Shown one piece after another: positions 5,847 through 9,058 of a DNA stretch of 9,058 nucleotides. A program made the translations under genes and the position numbers. The first letter of the stretch is position 1, and each line of letters begins with the position of its first letter. The notes beneath the pieces are model-generated. The model had not been told where the DNA came from and made no database searches. It worked only from the letters and a program-made list of their open reading frames with translations. Origin of the DNA: Candidatus Nitrosopolaris rasttigaisensis (GTDB taxonomy: Archaea > Thermoproteota > Nitrososphaeria > Nitrososphaerales > Nitrososphaeraceae); NCBI GenBank assembly GCA_933226995.1, contig CAKOFP010000046.1:1-9058 (forward strand), written 5' to 3'.

Positions 5847-6233
5847 ATGACAAGTAACGTAGTCGCTGCTCGCGAGAGTACTACTGCTATGGAGATTTGT
5901 ACGAAGCTTCTTATCGGAGAGTTTAACGGCTTACCAGTTATCGACAGTAATGCTAAAGTCATAGGTATAGTTACAGCAGTTGACATTTTGCGGGCTCTAA
6001 GACAAGGCAAAAATCTTGACAGCCTTCGAGCAATAGATATAATGACACGAAATCCAGTGGTAGTCAAGCAAGATACAGAGATAAACGAGATAATCGACAT
6101 TATCCTTCAAAAGGCCATCATCTTAGTCCCAGTCATAAATGATGACCGCAAGCTAATAGGAGTCGTAGGTAGACTTGACATATTGCAACAAAACCTAAAT
6201 GAAAAGTTCGTTACGATAGGTGAGACAAGCTGA
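5847..6233 (+). CDS. Two-CBS-domain protein
   Basis: The 128-residue protein is one CBS pair (Bateman module) and nothing else. CBS1 covers about 1-53: MTSNVVAARESTTAMEICTK, then GEFNGLPVID and VIGIVTAVDILRAL. CBS2 covers about 62-115: AIDIMTRNPVVVKQDTEINE, then LVPVINDDRKLIGVVGRLDI. Such modules bind adenine nucleotides (AMP, ATP, SAM) at the cleft between the two domains and usually dimerise; stand-alone copies act as energy-state or ligand sensors for unknown partners. It is predicted to be cytosolic. ATG 5847 is the only usual start in a frame open from 5736, but it sits exactly at the conserved MT of the first CBS. The residues just upstream (NASNV) also look CBS-like, so the natural N-terminus may have been lost or a rare start is used. 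Confidence 0.87.
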   Translation: MTSNVVAARESTTAMEICTKLLIGEFNGLPVIDSNAKVIGIVTAVDILRALRQGKNLDSLRAIDIMTRNPVVVKQDTEINEIIDIILQKAIILVPVINDDRKLIGVVGRLDILQQNLNEKFVTIGETS

Positions 6234-6362
6234 TTTGTGAGGCGTTTATCTGAACCTACTCCCGCTAAGTCAAGTCCTTGAGGCAGAAGACAGGCTAAAT
6301 TCATTTGTATATCAGAATCACACATAAAAGATACTGCAATCTGCATATTCCCGATTCTTCAC

Positions 6363-6393
6363 CACTTAAGCTCTGTAATAGCAGTCTTAAGTG
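6363..6393 (+). terminator. 8-bp inverted repeat followed by a T-rich stretch
   Basis: CACTTAAG at 6363-6370 pairs exactly with CTTAAGTG at 6386-6393, with CTG/CAG offering an inner extension. The plus strand beyond it is T-rich (TTGATTTTG, then TTAGTTTTTCTTTG to about 6418). Archaeal RNA polymerase stops at T-runs, so this may end the CBS transcript about 150-180 bases past its stop codon. Confidence 0.35.
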
Positions 6394-6529
6394 TTGATTT
6401 TGTCTTAGTTTTTCTTTGCCCTCTCTAGACGACTTAATCCCCTCTGCTGAGCAATTACATTTCGAGCTTATGTTGAAAGGAGGGTAAAGTTGCAAATTGG
6501 ACCGATAGCCAATCTGCCAAATTATTCAT

Positions 6530-6673
6530 ATGATAGAACTATCTGATAAACAGGGATTATGTCTAGTCCCCACACCTGTGATTGTGCACAAAACGCAACG
6601 CACATTACCAACAGACCTTTACTGCCTAGTCTGTTGTAACAGATGGAATCGTGATTATTTCATAGTTAGATAA
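6530..6673 (+). CDS. Doubtful 47-residue frame with a Cys cluster
   Basis: ATG at 6530 to TAA at 6673 gives a small protein containing LPTDLYCLVCCNRWNRDYF. The CLVCC cluster among aromatic and basic residues could be half of a zinc knuckle. There is no ribosome site, promoter or recognised family, and the frame contains the 6609-6636 hairpin, so it may be chance. Confidence 0.15.
   Translation: MIELSDKQGLCLVPTPVIVHKTQRTLPTDLYCLVCCNRWNRDYFIVR
6582..6591. repeat. 10-bp perfect palindrome
   Basis: TTGTGCACAA is its own reverse complement. It could be a binding site for a dimeric regulator, but no start codon of a sound gene lies near it. Confidence 0.3.
6609..6643. repeat. Hairpin with a competing alternative stem
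   Basis: CAACAGAC at 6609-6616 pairs exactly with GTCTGTTG at 6629-6636 across a 12-base loop. The right arm can pair instead with the following AACAG (CTGTT at 6631-6635, AACAG at 6638-6642). Two mutually exclusive stems sharing one arm are a layout seen in regulatory RNAs, but no known riboswitch core is recognisable. Confidence 0.45.
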
Positions 6674-6685
6674 GCAAGGGGCAAC

Positions 6686-6802
6686 ATGCTATACAGGTTG
6701 ATTACAGGTGGTAATACAAAATCTCACACATTCGTCATAGATATTCCGAATAACAGATCTTGTTGTCATGATAACAGCTATCAAGTTCCCCAGACATTCT
6801 AA
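6686..6802 (+). CDS. Doubtful 38-residue frame
   Basis: ATG at 6686 to TAA at 6802 encodes a short product containing GGNTKSHTFVIDIPNNRSCC. The composition is mildly protein-like, with a Cys-Cys pair, but no promoter, ribosome site or family is recognised. It may be a remnant in the decayed stretch before the dehydrogenase pseudogene. Confidence 0.15.
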   Translation: MLYRLITGGNTKSHTFVIDIPNNRSCCHDNSYQVPQTF

Positions 6803-7590
6803 GGGTAAACAAATAACAGCGCCCTAGATACAGATGACAACACAAAAACAATATACTAATGACACAAGTCCGAAAGCTGTGGAGATGGGGAAGACAGCAG
6901 CAATTAAGAAAGCTGTTAACCTTAGTGAATTTGATGTCTTTATATTATGTAAACCAGCTGACATGTTTTCTCCACAAACATATGTTTATTATCAGAATTT
7001 GAAAAGATTTCAAAAGAAGCAAAGAGTGGAGCCCTAGTTTCGATGGAAAGTACTATTCCAAAAGGAACATCAAAGAAATTATTTGAAATACTCAATCATA
7101 GATTCTATGTTCTTCACGCCTCTCAAAGATGGTATTCATTAGGTGAAAAGAGCACGGTGTAAAGCAGCAACGTATTATTGTGGGTGCGTATGATTGTTGT
7201 CTTAAAGCAGGTATGCAGTTCTATGGTGGCGTTGATGATGTTCTTGTCGATCAATATAGTTATTCTTCATCCTCTTCACTCAAAAGTCTAGGGATTCCTA
7301 TGCGTCCAGTATCTAATATGGAGGTTATTGAAGTAACTAAAAATGCCGAAAACGCACATAGATATCTGCAAATAGTATTTGCTGAAGATCTTTATCTGTA
7401 TTGTCAAACAAAAAACATAAACTTTCCACAACTAAGAGATGCTCTATATTCTGAATGGAACGTAAATATTGTAGAACCAAGAGAAGGAATAGGAGGACAC
7501 TCCCTTCCAAAAAATACTAAATTGATTTTACACTCAACATCTAGAAGAAAAAGCAAGTTATTGAAAGCAGCTATGGAGGTAGATGAAGAT

Positions 7591-7598
7591 TATAAAAG
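7591..7598 (+). promoter_or_regulatory. Candidate TATA box for the MFS gene, inside the pseudogene
   Basis: TATAAAAG is a near-ideal archaeal TATA box. It predicts transcription from about 7617, a 65-base leader and then the MFS ATG at 7683. It also encodes part of the conserved DEDYKRF stretch of the dead dehydrogenase, so it may be there only because of the old coding sequence. Confidence 0.35.
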
Positions 7599-7649
7599 AT
7601 TTAGAACCAAGCTAGGGAAAGGGATCAAATCCGCCATTATTGAGGGTGA

Positions 7650-7666
7650 TGGGATTGGAAATCCCA
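7650..7666 (+). repeat. Tight 7-bp hairpin just before the MFS start
   Basis: TGGGATT at 7650-7656, loop GGA, AATCCCA at 7660-7666: a perfect 7-bp stem with a three-base loop, ending 16 bases before the MFS ATG. In RNA it would sit in the leader and could affect ribosome access. It has no T-run after it. Confidence 0.5.
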
Positions 7667-7682
7667 ATAGCAAGTGATTGTG

Positions 7683-9058
7683 ATGGACGATTTAAAGAAA
7701 GACGAACGAACCCCCGATAGCGAAGCCACTAAAAAACTCCCACAGCCGTTATCATCTTCAAAAGCAGTGGTGCCAGAAACTTTCGAAAAAATAAGAACTT
7801 CTGCATGGATAACACTTGCAATTCTTGGATCTACCGTTCTAATTACGATGTACGGTGAGACGATGTTATTACCAGCTATTCGTGATATTATCAAGGATTT
7901 TGATATTTCGTATACTACATCGTCTTGGATACTCACGGCATATCTTATCTCAGGTGCTGTTAGCACTCCTATTGTTGGAAAGTTATCTGATATCTACGGA
8001 CGAAAGAAAATGGTGGTAATAATACTGATAATTTATATCATAGGAATTTCTGCTGGAGGAGTCTCAACTAACATTTCCTTTCTTCTTATTGCAAGAGTTA
8101 TCCAAGGTATAGGTATATCCATGTTTCCAATAGCTTTTGGAATTATAAGAGATCAATTGCCAAAGGAGAAGCTTGCAATAGGCGTAGGAGTATTCACCTC
8201 AATGTTCGCAGCAGGTTCAGTAGTGGGTTTAGCAGTAGGTGGAAGTATAATCCAAAGCTTAGGCTGGCATGCCACATTTCTTTCCATAATACCCGTTGCT
8301 ATTAGCCTTTGGATAATAATCAATAGATTCATTCATGGTGATAATAAGAGGGCTGAACTAGTAGAAGAACAAGGCAATTTAGTGCAGGCTGATGCCAATA
8401 CCGAGTCCAGTAGAGCGCATGCCAACTTAGGCGAAGTTGTTACTCATAGTAATGGAAGGCGTAGCCTTGATGTAAAGGGCGCCATAACTTTGGCTGTTAC
8501 GATAGCCTCTTTTTTACTAACACTTACATATATTGGGAATAGTAGTAATAGTAGTAACATCAGCGCATATCCTACGCAGATTATAGTAGTGTCATTAGCT
8601 TTGTTGTCAATGGGATCATTAGCCTTATTCGTCATTATAGAAAGAAGAGCAGCATCGCCATTAATTGAGCTCAGTTTAATGACCCATAAAATACTTCTAC
8701 CTGCCAATCTCCTTATCTTGATTTTTGGAATTACTATGTTGATGGTATATCAGACCACACCAATACTGGTGAGAAGTCCCCAACCTCTTGGATTTGGTGG
8801 AGATGCTGTAGCTAGTGCAACTGTTCAACTACCCTTTATGATCGTAATCTTGGTATTTGCTCCTTCTTCTGGGTTTATTGTGTCAAAGATAGGTAATCTC
8901 AAACCAACTGTAGCAGGAACTATCATTATGACCGTTGGCTTTTTCAGTCTCTTTATGTTTCATTCAACAGAATTTATGGTCGCAATAAACCTAGCAATAG
9001 TAGCTGCTGGAATCTCGTTGATACAAGTGGGTGCATTTAATATCACAATGGAGTATAC
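7683..9058 (+). CDS. MFS drug/solute exporter, DHA2 (EmrB/QacA)-like (partial at the right edge)
   Basis: An unbroken frame from ATG at 7683 to the window end gives 458 residues without a stop. A hydrophilic cytoplasmic start of about 40 residues precedes the first helix (AWITLAILGSTVLI). Major facilitator motif A is GKLSDIYGRKKM (99-110) between helices 2 and 3. A motif C-like stretch, GSVVGLAVGGSIIQSLGWHA (178-197), marks helix 5 of proton-driven exporters; the usual GP is GL. Helix 6 ends near residue 214, followed by a long charged loop (about 215-262). The next outer loop carries NSSNSSN (286-292), encoded by a nine-base tandem repeat at 8538-8558. Helix count and length fit the 14-helix DHA2 class of multidrug antiporters, but the substrate cannot be read. 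The start lies 5 bases after the dehydrogenase remnant's stop, with no Shine-Dalgarno site. A TATA box (7591) and hairpin (7650) lie upstream. Confidence 0.9.
   Translation, partial: MDDLKKDERTPDSEATKKLPQPLSSSKAVVPETFEKIRTSAWITLAILGSTVLITMYGETMLLPAIRDIIKDFDISYTTSSWILTAYLISGAVSTPIVGKLSDIYGRKKMVVIILIIYIIGISAGGVSTNISFLLIARVIQGIGISMFPIAFGIIRDQLPKEKLAIGVGVFTSMFAAGSVVGLAVGGSIIQSLGWHATFLSIIPVAISLWIIINRFIHGDNKRAELVEEQGNLVQADANTESSRAHANLGEVVTHSNGRRSLDVKGAITLAVTIASFLLTLTYIGNSSNSSNISAYPTQIIVVSLALLSMGSLALFVIIERRAASPLIELSLMTHKILLPANLLILIFGITMLMVYQTTPILVRSPQPLGFGGDAVASATVQLPFMIVILVFAPSSGFIVSKIGNLKPTVAGTIIMTVGFFSLFMFHSTEFMVAINLAIVAAGISLIQVGAFNITMEY
8538..8558 (+). repeat. Tandem AATAGTAGT repeat inside the MFS gene
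   Basis: AATAGTAGT occurs twice in tandem, followed by AAC, in frame, encoding NSSNSSN in a predicted loop after helix 7. Slippage would add or remove three residues without breaking the frame. Confidence 0.6.

Larger units (their letters stand above)
6234..6833. other. Long intergenic region with inverted repeats and two doubtful small frames
   Basis: No recognisable gene was found in these 600 bases. They hold inverted repeats at 6363-6393 and 6609-6636, a 10-bp palindrome at 6582-6591, and two small plus-strand frames (6530-6673 and 6686-6802). ATAACAG recurs at about 6750, 6771 and 6813. The concentration of inverted repeats could reflect untranslated regulatory RNA or degraded DNA. Confidence 0.45.
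6834..7677 (+). pseudogene. Frameshifted UDP-glucose/GDP-mannose dehydrogenase-like gene
   Basis: Three frames read in series as one protein. Frame one (6834 to about 7000) gives DTSPKAVEMGKTAAIKKAVN, LSEFDVFILCKP and DMFSP. Frame two (7001 to about 7150) gives EKISKEAKSGALVSMESTIP, KGTSKKLFEILNHRF and RWYSLGEK. Frame three (7150-7677) gives HGVKQQRIIVGAYDCCLKAG, then AENAHRYLQIVFAEDLYLYC and EPREGIGGHSLPKN. Each shift is explained by one lost base. STIPKGT, the AENAHR helix and GGHxLPK are marks of nucleotide-sugar dehydrogenases, which oxidise UDP-sugars to uronic acids for surface polysaccharides. The catalytic Cys of the GGxCxPKD motif is Ser (residue 108 counted from GTG 7180), and the following Asp is Asn. 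The Gly-rich NAD-binding start and the C-terminal UDP-binding domain are missing. Frame three alone is open for 165 codons but lacks NAD binding. Confidence 0.78.

Noticed and set aside
5732..6100. Reverse frame of 122 codons opposite the CBS gene
   Set aside because: Shadow of clear CBS domains on the plus strand; its translation has no recognisable pattern.
6107..6495. Two reverse frames (6107-6346 and 6301-6495)
   Set aside because: The first overlaps the CBS2 coding end antiparallel; both have irregular composition and no ribosome site or family match.
6680..6830. Repeated ATAACAG and ACAGGT words as a possible repeat array
   Set aside because: Copies are short, unevenly spaced and not extended by flanking identity; not a CRISPR or iteron array.
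7637..7966. Reverse frame of 109 codons at the start of the MFS gene
   Set aside because: Antisense to the MFS N-terminus, whose helix and motif pattern is unambiguous.
8444..8707. Reverse frame of 87 codons within the MFS gene
   Set aside because: Antisense shadow of MFS loop and helices; its hydrophobic runs mirror the sense-strand repeat.

Overview
The window is AT-rich archaeal DNA, most probably from an ammonia-oxidising archaeon of the Nitrososphaerales. Low GC points to the Nitrosocosmicus side rather than Nitrososphaera proper, but this is an inference from protein style, not a database match. The pointers are a small stand-alone winged-helix regulator of the type abundant in these archaea, a two-domain PH-like/PsbP-like protein, a soluble CBS-pair protein, a methyltransferase with the FGYW...VLDVGSGFS layout, TATA-like promoter elements and very few Shine-Dalgarno sequences.

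Layout. On the minus strand at the left edge, a four- or five-helix membrane protein with a CxxC motif (160-729) is followed 34 bases later by a membrane-anchored protein that runs off the window (1-125). All the apparently intact genes that follow are on the plus strand: winged-helix regulator (1217-1507), SAM-dependent methyltransferase (2199-3185), PH-like/PsbP-like protein (4277-5227), CBS-pair protein (5847-6233) and a 14-helix-type MFS transporter that runs off the right edge (7683-9058).

The spaces between these genes are unusually long for an archaeon, and several hold gene wreckage. I read an N-terminal stub of an adenosine-specific kinase (1696-1800), the C-terminal half of a response-regulator receiver with an in-frame stop (3245-3466), two BNR/sialidase-like repeats in shifted frames (3559-3905), and a nucleotide-sugar dehydrogenase-like gene with two frameshifts, no N-terminal NAD motif and Ser in place of the catalytic Cys (6834-7677). 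Weaker minus-strand protein-like fragments lie at 862-957, 5236-5437 and 5604-5714. The four stronger remnants have lost different parts and are broken in different ways, so gradual decay is more likely than one assembly error, although the single-base frameshifts alone could be sequencing errors.

The intact genes do not form one pathway: most are single genes with their own long upstream regions. No rRNA, tRNA, CRISPR array, transposase or integrase was found. I see no convincing new multi-gene system. The points most worth following are the CxxC membrane protein and its anchored neighbour, the PH-like/PsbP-like architecture, the uncertain 5' end of the methyltransferase, and the MFS gene whose likely promoter lies inside the dead dehydrogenase gene.
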